Below are positions 21,793 to 32,637 of a stretch of DNA of 64,000 bases, piece after piece. Source of the stretch: Membranipora membranacea (lineage: Eukaryota > Bryozoa > Gymnolaemata > Cheilostomatida > Membraniporidae); contig OU612066.1 in the NCBI GenBank assembly GCA_914767715.1, forward strand, positions 22,666,283 through 22,730,282, in the 5' to 3' direction. Position 1 is the first letter of the stretch, and every line of letters starts with the position of its first letter. Position numbers and translations under genes: made by a program. The notes beneath the pieces are model-generated. The model searched no databases and was not told where the DNA came from. It worked only from the letters and a program-made list of their open reading frames with translations.

Positions 21793-24369
21793 CTAACCAA
21801 AAACATCTTCAATATTTGGCGAGGTACAATTGTCAGCAAACAGCGTAATATTACTTCCATAAATTTGGCTTAGTCTGTCAATCATCAGCCCGTAGTCTGA
21901 GAACCTAGTAAAATCTCCGCCAGCTCTGTTTTCTCCTACCACCCCCATAAAACTAGAGCGTGCGTTTTGATCTTTACTTTCGGAGGCGTCACAGCAGACT
22001 GCAGACCACATATGAGACGGTACATTAACTCTCTCCACGCCTCTATCAGGGATGTCCTCGATTACGACATCTTTTTGGGGAATGAAATGATCTGCTGATG
22101 GCACGGCGCCGGTGATGACGAATCTCTCTGCCTTAGAGAAGCTGCACTTTGATGTAAGCGCCGATTTCATATCGCTCTCCCAATCGTACCAGACGATACG
22201 GTTAAAACATGAATCTTGTGGTATGCTATTAGTCAGTGTGAAGGTCGCTGTGCGTGATCTACAAATACAAGACCCCATTTATATCAAATTTTTTTAATGG
22301 GGTTTACATCACATTCACATGGCATTATTCTGTTACTTATAACTTGACCGGTTCACAAATGTCTCGCAAGCAGACTTTTTCTTCTGCTGGAGCTCTAAGT
22401 ATCAATCGCATATTAAAATTTAGAAATATTTGAATATTTACATAAAGCACAGGTTTTTGTCCTTTTCTGAGCATGGTTCAAGTTTACAGCTTTATGCAAC
22501 GGAAATCACTAAGAATAACAAACGTCCGGTGCCAAAGATTTACTTGCAGGGCAGCTTCAAAGACTGTCACCTATCGCAAGGTGTGCTTGCTCAAGTCTAG
22601 GTAATATTTGGATAATAATTCTACATTTAGTCTAAGGGTACCCGCATTGCATTCCAAACACTCGATTATGCTAACGCCATCACAATATACTTCACTTGCT
22701 ACCACAATATTATCTTACTCAGTGTTAGAAGTGGAAAATATGAGGGAGGGGGATGCCAATCAGGCTGAGGTTCCAGGGGGTCGCCTAGGCCCCCTGTGTG
22801 GTCCGGGCGGGGAGCCCTGTGGTGATTACAAATGAAAATGCATCAATTTTATCCATATTTTGGAACAAGCGGGGTATGATTATAGGGGAAATGCAACCCC
22901 TAGACAAAGTAGGAAGGGGACACAATCCTCTTGCATCCCCCCTCTAAATTCTAACACTGAATTCTTACTTGTTGCAGTGGAGGAAGTTAGGGTTAAGGTG
23001 GCCTCTATCAAAACCTGTATCCTTATAATCATCATTGATAGCTTGTACTGGTGCGACCCAATCCAGCGTCGACTTCTTATCCGTGTCCATATCCGCTTGT
23101 TGGTCTCTTCCTGCTAGCTATAGATTTAAATAGAAGGGAAAAGTAAGATATGTGTGAGTTGAGTATTTTCAGATTCGCCAACCATTGAATTGAAACGCAT
23201 TATGTCAGAAAAAATCTACTTTGTTACCGAATAATTATATATGTATATACCTTGGTGTTTGTGCTCTTTTCTTTTGAAATTAAATGAGATTATCAGTGAG
23301 ACCTATCTATATTCATCATAAATCATTGAACTCAAATGATTTTTCTGCTTAAGTTATTTTTTAGGACTTCATTGGCATTGCTAACTTTTTGGCAGTCGGA
23401 GGAATATCAAGTAGTTAGGAAAGCATTTTGTTTGGCAAACTAGAATTTGTGAACTAAATGAGATTTTTTAGATAATACAATTTGTATTCTCAATGATATA
23501 TTCCTATAGCTGCAAAATTTTGTTGCCAACAATATTTCTTAAAAATCAAACCTCACCAAGTAATTTATAAACTGATCAATCAAACTGAGAAGTTCAATCA
23601 ATGTCAAATCAAACACATTGATCAAATAAATACCTTTCAACTCAAAAGATGATGAGTACACAATTATGATTTTTGAGCAAAAATGATTTTTGTTCATGTT
23701 AAGGTTGAAAAAGCTTTCAAACATGAGGTGGGGTGGTCCCTGCTAAATCTGAGGCCTAATTTATTGAGACAGAAAAGAATGGAGTAACCGTTAATACAGA
23801 CTATTTATATAATTTCATTTCTGTTAAGTCACAACTCTACCTCAGGCTCAATAAACCAGACATCTCTTCTGGAGGGCTGTGAGCCGCTACAGCTAAGGTC
23901 ATCCACTCTATATGCTGAGTAGATCGGTATTCGGTTTGCTATGTCATACAGAGTAGCATAGTAGTATCTCCCCTCGTATCGCTGACATATGTGCTTTGTC
24001 TGGTTGAACCCTACTGGTTTTTGATCTCTGAAAAAATGCAAGAAAATATGCTTTCATAACTATACTGTAGCTACTTGTAGTCCTTACACACAGCACAACA
24101 CTGCAGTGCAGTTGAGAATGCAAAGAAAATGTCGCAGCTCAAATATACACATCTTTGGCTTCGTAAGTATAGTTTCTTACACCTAAAATTTGAGAAAATA
24201 GATAAGGAAACTCTGTTTTTCCTAGACCAGATACTTTAAAATTTACTCACTTGTAAAAGTATTTCTTGCATGGATTGATGAAGTTATCATCAGTAGTAGA
24301 AGCTTCAACTATCATCCAAATCACACTCATCATACCCAACACCCATAATGCCCTCAAGTGTAGAACCAT
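21793..24369 (-). CDS. ENDOD1: ENDOD1-like secreted DNA/RNA non-specific endonuclease
   Basis: Four exons: 24369-24251, 24027-23841, 23117-22969, 22258-21793 (TAG). Phases 2, 0 and 2 close, giving 306 residues. A signal peptide (ALWVLGMMSVIWMIVEAS) leads the protein. Exon 2 has HICQRYEGRYYYATLYD and RIPIYSAYRV, typical of endonuclease domain-containing 1 proteins. Exon 3 holds the catalytic FDRGHLNPN at about 138-146, where DRGH carries the general-base His of the NUC superfamily. Exon 4 opens with FTLTNSIPQDSCFN, the family's N..PQ...N metal-binding helix. It continues with FVITGAVPSADHFIP and VPSHMWSAVCC, also typical. All key catalytic residues seen in the family are present, so an active extracellular or lysosomal nuclease is likely. 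Exon 3 uses the acceptor ATCTATAG at 23118; the nearer CTAGCAG would shift the frame. Length matches the shorter fish and invertebrate members rather than the longer human protein. Confidence 0.85.
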
Positions 24370-25776
24370 GTTTCTCTTTCTTACTGCTCAGTGTGATCTG
24401 AACGTGTTGTGTGTTGAGCATGTAACACCAGTATGATTGAAAACTTTCGCTTCTCCCCATACATATACATATGTGAACGTGATATTTGTTATTGTATCCA
24501 CATAAACTGTCCAGTCACGCATCAGATCACTGTAGACTGCGACTTAATTGGATCAGATTGCTACTCTTACCACGACAGGGATTTGAGATAAGGTTTTATT
24601 AAGTTTAAGTACCCACATTTTGACATGGAGGTTCATATGGCCTGTTTGTTAGTGTGGTGACCTTGGAAGGGTGCCAGCTTAATCGGTCATTTCCCTGAAC
24701 AGCTACAATTACTGTGAGGTGAAAACAAACACCATCCATTGATCCTCTGATTTATACCTTCTGAGCTGGTGTGGGTAATTGATCCAGATGAATGGAGAAC
24801 TTAAATAATAATGTTTCTTTTTCTGATTCGTCAATGGCATTGAACTGTAGATTTCTCAATGGAATCGTTGACTGTATTAGTTGAGAGTCGTCTCTCTATG
24901 ACAGGAGGACTGACAACCCCTAACACTTACATCATCTCATTCGAAAATCCTGCTCTATAAGAATCATGTAATTTGGAATATTTTCAATGTAAGCCAATGC
25001 AATCTACATATGTGCTAAACATCCTGATCAAACAATGTTCTAGTTAATGCAGTTTTCAACTCATGGAGCACAACTTGTTCAAGCATCATCATGTATCGTT
25101 TAGATTAATTTAGCTAAGATGCATCATTAAGTACATATGGATTAACCAATTTATCTCGAAAATGTTGTCAAATTATATTCCAGGTACATCGCATAAGCAT
25201 ATAACAACTATCAAAGTTTCCCTCTGTTACGGTTCCAGTTAAACAATAATATTGTTGTTGTTTAATTTTCCTTGACGCAAGTTTGTCAGTAGGGTATTGA
25301 ATTTTAAGCCTAAGCTGTTAAAGCTTGACGGCTTGTGTGAGATATTGATGATTTAACAGCAGGGAAGAAGTCTTCCAGGAACCAAACAACTTTCTACTCC
25401 AACAAGTCAATATACTGGTAAACAATTTGTGAGTCACTTAATAATTATTGGGTGTCAAATGTAGTAAAACTACAAACGTCACAAATTCCTAATTGATATA
25501 AGAAAATAGTGACTGAGGAAAATATTTATTCTCACCGAGTTTATTGTGCACTTGCTAAATAATTCATATTAAGTAATAAAAAGCAAATAAAGGGAGAAAA
25601 GGCGTGTGATCAACAAAATAATATCAATAATAAATATAGGTAAGAAATAAATATTTATGTGAGTAGTAAGCCGACGGGAATTGGCTCTGATTGGATGGGT
25701 GGACTGAGAGAAACCCAATTCAGCCAATCAGAACCGACATAGTAGCTAGTGGGTAGTAAAATAGCTGTCGGTACTT
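24370..25776. other. Intergenic region between ENDOD1-like and dopamine receptor genes
   Basis: About 1.4 kb with no supported exon. It contains the presumed ENDOD1 promoter on its left, the 3' UTR of the receptor on its right (TTTATT, i.e. minus-strand AATAAA, near 25525 and 25541), and a family A foldback at 25671-25740. Confidence 0.5.
25671..25740. mobile_element. Foldback element, family A
   Basis: CCGACGGGAATTGGCTCTGATTGG and the inverse of CCAATCAGAACCGACAT pair around a short loop (CAGAGAGAAACCC side). It lies in the 3' flank of the dopamine receptor gene. Confidence 0.5.
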
Positions 25777-28700
25777 TTATCTACTGTTTGGGTGTGTACA
25801 GTGCAGCAGCTTGTTGAAGGCTTTTCGGTACTCTACATTTAGAGCTGCGTATATCATTGGATTGAGCATACTGTTGATATAGCCCAACCATACTATGAAA
25901 CTCTGTAAGGCATCTGGTATACTACAGATAGTCAAGGTCAGACTCCAATGCTGACAAATAGCTGAGAGGTTGTTCGCCAGGAAGAATGGAATCCAACAAA
26001 CCAAAAATACACCTGAAATACATTAGAAAATAACATGAGTTATATATAATGTTTAATTCTGACAGACCTTCTGCAGGAAGTGCAAGTCCAGTGGTTAAGT
26101 TCTCAATGGTTGAGACCAATGGACTCTGTACTACATGTACTTGCAGAAGGCCTGTGCTTAATTGTCATGCCTGCACACCCCTGAAATTGCAGATCATTCC
26201 GCTGGTTCAAATTTTGGGAGTTGTCTGTTCAATGGTTGTGAGAGGTCAATTACAAAATACATAATTGACGTTCCCAAGTTTAATAACTTCCTGCTGTAAC
26301 TGAGGCCACAACAATTCCTCTTAAATAGCTCAAACACACAAATAACATCACACTAAAAAGTACCAGTATCGCTTTTGTGTGGTCTTTTTTCTTTAACATA
26401 GAAAATAGCTTCAAACAACTTTTAAAAATAGTTTCAATTTCTGTGTGGTGACTCCACAGAACGTTAAATGAACTTGCTTGTTTAGAAAACTTATGATATA
26501 GGCTTGGAAAACTTACAGAGTACGACTACCAGAGTAATTGTTGCTTTTCTCTCCCGTCTCTCACGTTTGTCTCTCCGTCTCAAGCCTGACGATTTACGAA
26601 TAGATACATTATGAACAGGAGCCCCGCGCGACAAGGAGTTACAGCGTGACGGACTATGCATAGCGTCATGACCATTTTTCTTGTCAAACTTTGTTGCTTT
26701 TGGTGATAGTTTTACTTTCTTGATGTTGTTTGTGTAGTTGCTGTTGACATGGGTGCCATTGTCCTGTTCCATAGCGTCATAGTGATCTTTGCTATTGTTT
26801 TGAAGTAAGCTTTCCCCGTCATCTTTTCCTGTAATAGGCGTCACAGTTTTTGTAGCTGATGTAGTTTCAGTGCTACCATACCCCACAAGTTGTTCCTGTT
26901 CGGCTAGCGCTTCTTCATCAATCAATTGAAGATCGAGTTTCTTCTTAGAGGTGTCCCTTGTTTTTTGTTTGTCAAATGCCTGATGTTTAAAGTTGGCCAC
27001 CACCTCGTCGCTTTGGCCACTGTTATCAGAGCTAGACTCTCTTTTCAAGTTTAAAGCTTTGAATTGCTTCATGTCCTTAGCTTTGTTCACACTGGCTCGC
27101 TGACGAATAATTCTAAATATTCTCCAATAAAGTACTACCATTACTGCTGTCGGTATGAAGAAAGATGCCATAGATGACATGGTACTGAACAACGGATTGA
27201 AAAAGAAGCACATGTTGTCGATGCGATGTTCTGTGTTATTAGCACCAAACAATATGGGCAGCGCGACAGCGAGCGATATCACCCAGCATAGTGATATCAT
27301 CAGAACTGGATACCATGTGCTGTGTTTGAGGGTACTGGTGTATAGTATGGCTTTTGTTATTGCCAGATATCTGTCTATACTTATGGCTGTCATCATGAGT
27401 ATACTAGCCGTACACGCGAGTACATCCAGAGACACCCAGGCATCGCATACCTTGACATGTAACGGGAAGTCACCACCCATGACCTAAAACAGAATACAGA
27501 TAACAGAGATTGTATGTTTGTCCCTCATAGAATCAAGGAGACCTACATAAGTTTAATTTTTTGATGAAATATCTGTGGGCAATTATTATCTTTTATAAAA
27601 TATTCACTGCTACCAAGGTGTATCCTTCTCTTTTCTGAGACCATACATCTCTCCATGCTATCCAAAATACAAATCCTCTTCCATAGAAGTTGCAGGCTAA
27701 TAATGTTAGTGTACCTCCTCCGGCGTAATGTTTTACCTTGATTTTATTGTTATTCTTTATATGGCCTTTCTTGGTCAATTTTTTCTAATACAATATTTGC
27801 ATATTCCTGTCCTGAGAAATTAACTCCCCAGGCTAATGGTATTATACTGTTTTCATTGTTATTCTTTCTTGTCCATTAATTTCTCATACGGATTTTTTGC
27901 ACGTTTCAGTCCTTACTCAATGATGTCTGATGGATATTGTTAGAATGGAACTCACTTCCTGACATTTTTTGTTTACTCTACAACAACATCACACAAGCCT
28001 TAGGGTTGTATGTATGATTTGTTTCAGGTTAGAATCTAAGGACAGACATTCATTCTATTTTTACTCTACTATTATATAGTAAATCAAATCAAAAATATAC
28101 AATTTTCAATGTATTTAGATTGATCAATCAAAAAATCATTTCATGATTTTGGCTTTTTTGTTATAGTCAGTTATTATTTTATTGATCTAATATTTCAAAA
28201 CAATGTATTTGAATTTGAAATCCTATAGTTGCAAAATTTGTAAAAACGAAAATCTATAATTTTATAAATCTGTGTAGGGTTCCACTATCTTGTCTGGCCA
28301 CAATTCCCTTAGCCCCATCACAGCCAAAAAAGTATGAAGGAAGCTGTTCATCTGGCCATTGATACCAAAAACTAGCAAATAACTATGCAAACATGCTGCA
28401 TGTCTCTCAATAACAACATTAAAAGGAGAACTGTAGCCAATACTCTTTAGTTTTAAGGAGCAGTTGTAAGTTAAGAATTTATTGAGTGCAATTTACCCAA
28501 TATGTATTCCATTTGTATGCCACTTCTACAGCATCTGTTACATTGGTGAGCGTTCATAGGTTACATGACATACAGGTATAAGATTATTACATTAGAGTTT
28601 ACAGGTCCTTACTAAGTACTATGTTGTGTACTAAAGGCTCCAAGTTTATTGACTCTCACGGTTCTTGAAAATATGCATATTATACAACTTATTGCTGTCT

Positions 28701-31455
28701 CTTGTCAGCGTTCAAACACAAACATGTTGATTCAAATCAAAAAGAACATTGGCTTTAGGGTCACTCCAGCATGGAATGATATCCAGGGATACTATTCGCT
28801 GATTGAATGACATGAAGCAAAAAATGTGGCAGTAACTGGTACAAGCGCTGCCGCTGCCTGAGATGGAGATAATTGCGTTGTGATGTCCTAGCTGACATGA
28901 GGTACTCATCATTTATTGATGGGTGACATTCTTGACAAAAATTGCATTGAGTCTGGAAAGTTCGCTAAGACATGTGACCTTTGTCGAATCCTTCATCATA
29001 TTGGCATACAAAGTTATTGATCAAAGATGTAAGGAAAAGTGAAGCATGAGATAGATAGAGCTCTGATGTTAAATTCCTCAAAAACTTTTTTTTCAACCAG
29101 TTTTACCAGATTTTCTTCTGGCTTCAGTAGGATTTCACTTTTCTGTGGGGAGTTGATAAGTGCCTAGACACCACACATTGAAAGTGGGTCACTGAAATAT
29201 GTTACACTGTTGTCGGTAGATCCTTTGATAGCATTGTTAGTGCAAATGATCGCATCTATAGAGCTTGCGAGGGGTCCCAGGTTCAATTCTTGCTCTTGCC
29301 CCGGGGATTTACGCAGGCTTTCCCCTACCCACATACCTCAAAAACGCAACTTTCAAACAGCATGTAATACAGTCAAAACACATTAAATAGCAAAAATAAC
29401 CCATAATTTATGTCAAACTCAAAGCTTCCTTCCTTCCCTCCCCCATCCTCCCTAAAAAAGAAGCTAAGGGTAATAGTATGTAAATCCTAGATAAGAAACT
29501 TGGCATACAACATTTTTGTCAACTCAAATAAAGCTATTTGCTAATTTGGTTGCTAATTTGGGGGTCTTTTAATTAGAAGTCAGTGTGGTGTTTTTAGCCG
29601 AATCCTCACAATAATTCCGCTCAGTAACCTCATTACAATTACAATTTCAATAACGCAAACTTATTCTCAAGTCGCTTACTTAGCAAATATATATCCTTCA
29701 ATCAAGGAGTGAAGGATTTGGGAACTAGCACTATATAGGGTGTCATTCATTGCGGCAATGAACAATCAGATAGTAATTTTGGTAGTTTTAACTGCATAAT
29801 CCCTTCCAACCCCATCAAACCCCAACCGCAGGAAATAATTTCATGGGAAGCATCTTCTCGAGGGTGGTTCTCATACCCGCCAGGAAGCCAACAAAAATTT
29901 AATAATGATAGCAATATATAATAATTACAAACATAATATAAAATCTAAATATTATTAAGTCTGGGATATCTAATCAATTTCTTTGATCGAAGCTGTTCTC
30001 TCCTCATAAACATCCAAGAAAACCTTTGGTTAGCGCTAAAAAAATGCCACTCACATTGACCAATGCATGCTTTGGTAGTTGCAATAACACTGGTTGTAAA
30101 AGATATATATTAACAAGGGGAAGAGTTCTGAACCTATGTATCACTTTTTGGAGAGTTTCGTCAAGTCTGATAAGTTCAGAATATTGATCAGGTCACTTTT
30201 TGTTATGACACATCGGTATTCTATATTTCCGAGGGTCTGATGGATAACATTAATTTCCTTCTCAGCAGCTTAGAAGTCTGGCGGATATGAATGGATATGA
30301 ATTCATATTATTTAATATATTTATTTGTAGGCCAGGTCTTATCTTATCAATGGGATGAGCTAGCCATGCTGAATGAATTAATTTGGTTTGAGTTTGCATG
30401 CTAATTATAGAAAGTAATAGCCTGCTTATCCTGTTAAATACATGCAGTAGTGTTACCAAACGGGAGATCATGAAATTCAAAATTGTTTTCAGATGCTGTT
30501 ACAGGAAATGTGGAGCCTTATATTGAATGATGCCAGGTGCAGCGCAACTTGCTAGGAGTTTAAATAGATCAAAATTGTCTGTCAGAGATGATTTTCAGCA
30601 GTCATTCAAGCAGCAATATTGGTATTTCGATGGTACGATCCTTGGTATGGCTGAACTTTGATATGATGAGTAAGCAGATAGTTACGGCCTTTCAACAATG
30701 TTTTTAGAGTCATCGATTAAATTTTAATTGTACAAAGTTCAGTGACATGCTTCATAGCTCATATAAATTAATTTTAAAGGTAGAATAGATTGATATGATA
30801 AACATTATCGAGACAAATTTCACCTTGACTAACCCCACATTTCTGGCCAATCATCACTTACCATGCTCCGCCATCTTGTGACAATCGCTCCCTGTGTTGG
30901 CTCTGATTGGCTGGATGGTGCAGAGAGAGCCAATGCCAGATCAGATGGTACTTTCCTGAAAGTACCTATTGATACATAGTCAAAGCAATGAACTAAGGTT
31001 TAGTTCATTGGTAAAAGTGAAAGTAATTCAGCTTTACTTTCAGTGACCTGGCATTGGCTCTTTCTCCCACCCAATAACCAATCAAATCAGAGAGCCAACT
31101 TATTGGCCACCCACCCTCATATTCAAGTAATGTTTATCAAGAGTTGCCTCACCTCAACATAGACGGCCAAGGGCATGACGAGAGCACCAACAAATATGTC
31201 CGCTATAGCTAATGACAGGATAAGGTAGTTAGTCACAGACTGCAGGGTCCGAACTTTTATCACCGCCAGAACTACCAGCACATTTCCAAATAGAGTTAAC
31301 AGAACAAATAGTCCGAGAAATGCCGCCCAGTATTGGTATGTCGTAGCTTGGTCGGCATCCGAATAATTGCCTGCAGTGTCATTTTCATAGCTTGTATCCA
31401 CCGTTTTATATACTGAAATTGTCAAGTTGTGGTTTATCACAGTGTAGTCTATCAT
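25777..31455 (-). CDS. Dopamine D2-like G-protein-coupled receptor
   Basis: Three coding exons: 31455-31153, 27483-26517, 26012-25777 (TAA), phases 0 and 1, 501 residues. N-glycosylation sequons at N10, N25 and N30 precede TM1 (GNVLVVLAVIK, N58) and TM2 (SLAIADIFV, D86). TM3 has the amine-binding Asp D121 in LDVLACTASI and the DRY motif at 138-140; C114 can pair with C193 in the second extracellular loop. PILFGANN before that loop matches D2 (PLLFGLNN). TM5 keeps the catechol serines (S204, S205, S208 in MSSMASFF). A long third intracellular loop of about 180 residues is followed by TM6 CWIPFF (429-434) and TM7 WLGYINSMLNPMIY (NPxxY at 474-478). The short tail with KLLHC near the end matches the D2 class, which couples to Gi/o. 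The His of TM6 (6.55 in D2) is replaced by Asn (N437). Intron 1 (27484-31152) carries a foldback element. Splitting at the end of TM2 and within TM6 agrees with known D2-class gene structure in general; other aminergic classes fit less well. Confidence 0.88.
29240..29315 (+). repeat. tRNA-like SINE fragment
   Basis: ATAGAGCTTGCGAGGGGTCC followed by GGTTCAATTCTTGC has the spacing of a tRNA variable loop and B box (GGTTCRANNCC). The A box is poor and no cloverleaf closes, so this is at most a decayed tRNA-derived repeat in the receptor's first intron. Confidence 0.25.
30897..31100. mobile_element. Foldback element (MITE), family A, next to D2 exon 1
   Basis: The left arm TTGGCTCTGATTGGCTGG ... 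AGAGCCAATGCCAGATCA is matched by the inverse of the right arm TGACCTGGCATTGGCTCTTT ... CAAATCAGAGAGCCAAC. A second hairpin (ACTTTCCTGAAAGT) lies inside. The element ends about 50 bases from the splice donor of receptor exon 1 (31152), so it sits at the start of intron 1 in transcription order. Confidence 0.65.
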
Positions 31456-32580
31456 GTTTCCTCAGCAAATATCCTCTGAACATTCACAGCGCCTATAATA
31501 ATATCAAATGATTATTATTGATGATAATATAAAATAGATTCAACAAGACCCATCTTGTTGAGAGCATGAATGGTGTGCCAATAATATTACGCTGTACACT
31601 AATTTCATCAGCCCATTAACGCTAATTGTACAGGTTATTTTTCCCAGAGGGCAGATTACCAACGGCTAGTTTAGGCAGTTGATGACTTGCACAAAATTAA
31701 GTCTATTTTTATGAGTTCCACATTGAGACCTCAAATTTGTAATGGCACCTCTGCGAATTCTCTAATGGTACCCATTATTCTAACTAAGTGAGTCGGAAGT
31801 GTTACCAACAGTTTAATGTTCCTAAAAACAAATTTTGATGCGAAGTGTTGGGAACCTCAAGATAGCAACTGTCTCTGTATTATCGATGAGAGTGCACTAT
31901 ATAACATAATTGTCTAATCAGTTGTCCCCTACATTTTGGTACTATGTGTCAAAGGGTTCATGTTAAAATAGAATTGCTCTCCACTTTTGATGTCAAATGC
32001 GTCAGCAATCTACGTGTAAAACAGAGCAACGATCCTAACTCTATGGTATGATAATCGGTCAGGAAACTTATCCAAAAGACAAGGTTGACAGCTGCTATAT
32101 TAATAGTGATGTTTCTCATTAGCACCTTTTTGTAGCCCTGCCTCAACTACGACAGGTTAACTGTTGTACAAGGACAAGGTAAGATCTGTGGAGAAATTCC
32201 ATGCTGTCTGCTGTCTGCTGTCTCCTGCCACGCTGCCAATGCCATATTCTGGACAGTAATAATGTGTTGGCACCGGCAGCTTGGCATAGGCAGTTTGGCA
32301 CGAATGCGCGTATTTTCCTTGACTACACCAGTGGTATGCTTGTGCTAGACAAGACCTGGATATTCCAGGAAACCTTGAAGCTCGCGAGAGAGCCCTGGAG
32401 ACAGGTTGCTGTTCCGTGGCGTTATGGTAACATGTGACACATGACATGTGATGTCACACGTCTGCCAAACAATGCTATAAATAACTAACATAATAAAATT
32501 AACAATACTGTACTTTGGGTTTGTGAACTTTTACTCAAACTTGACAAGAAAGTTTGTTGAAATCGGAAATCAAAATTGTT

Positions 32581-32637
32581 GATAGGATATATCCATAGAG
32601 ATATTATATAGTATGTAATAACTCTATGGATATATCA
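32581..32637. repeat. Near-perfect hairpin
   Basis: GATATATCCATAGAG and its inverse CTCTATGGATATATC flank an AT-rich loop. The segment lies upstream of the dopamine receptor coding start and has no coding potential. Confidence 0.6.

Noticed and set aside
22608-23117. Plus-strand open frames across the ENDOD1 region
   Set aside because: The second overlaps ENDOD1 exon 3 on the opposite strand; neither has a motif or splice context.
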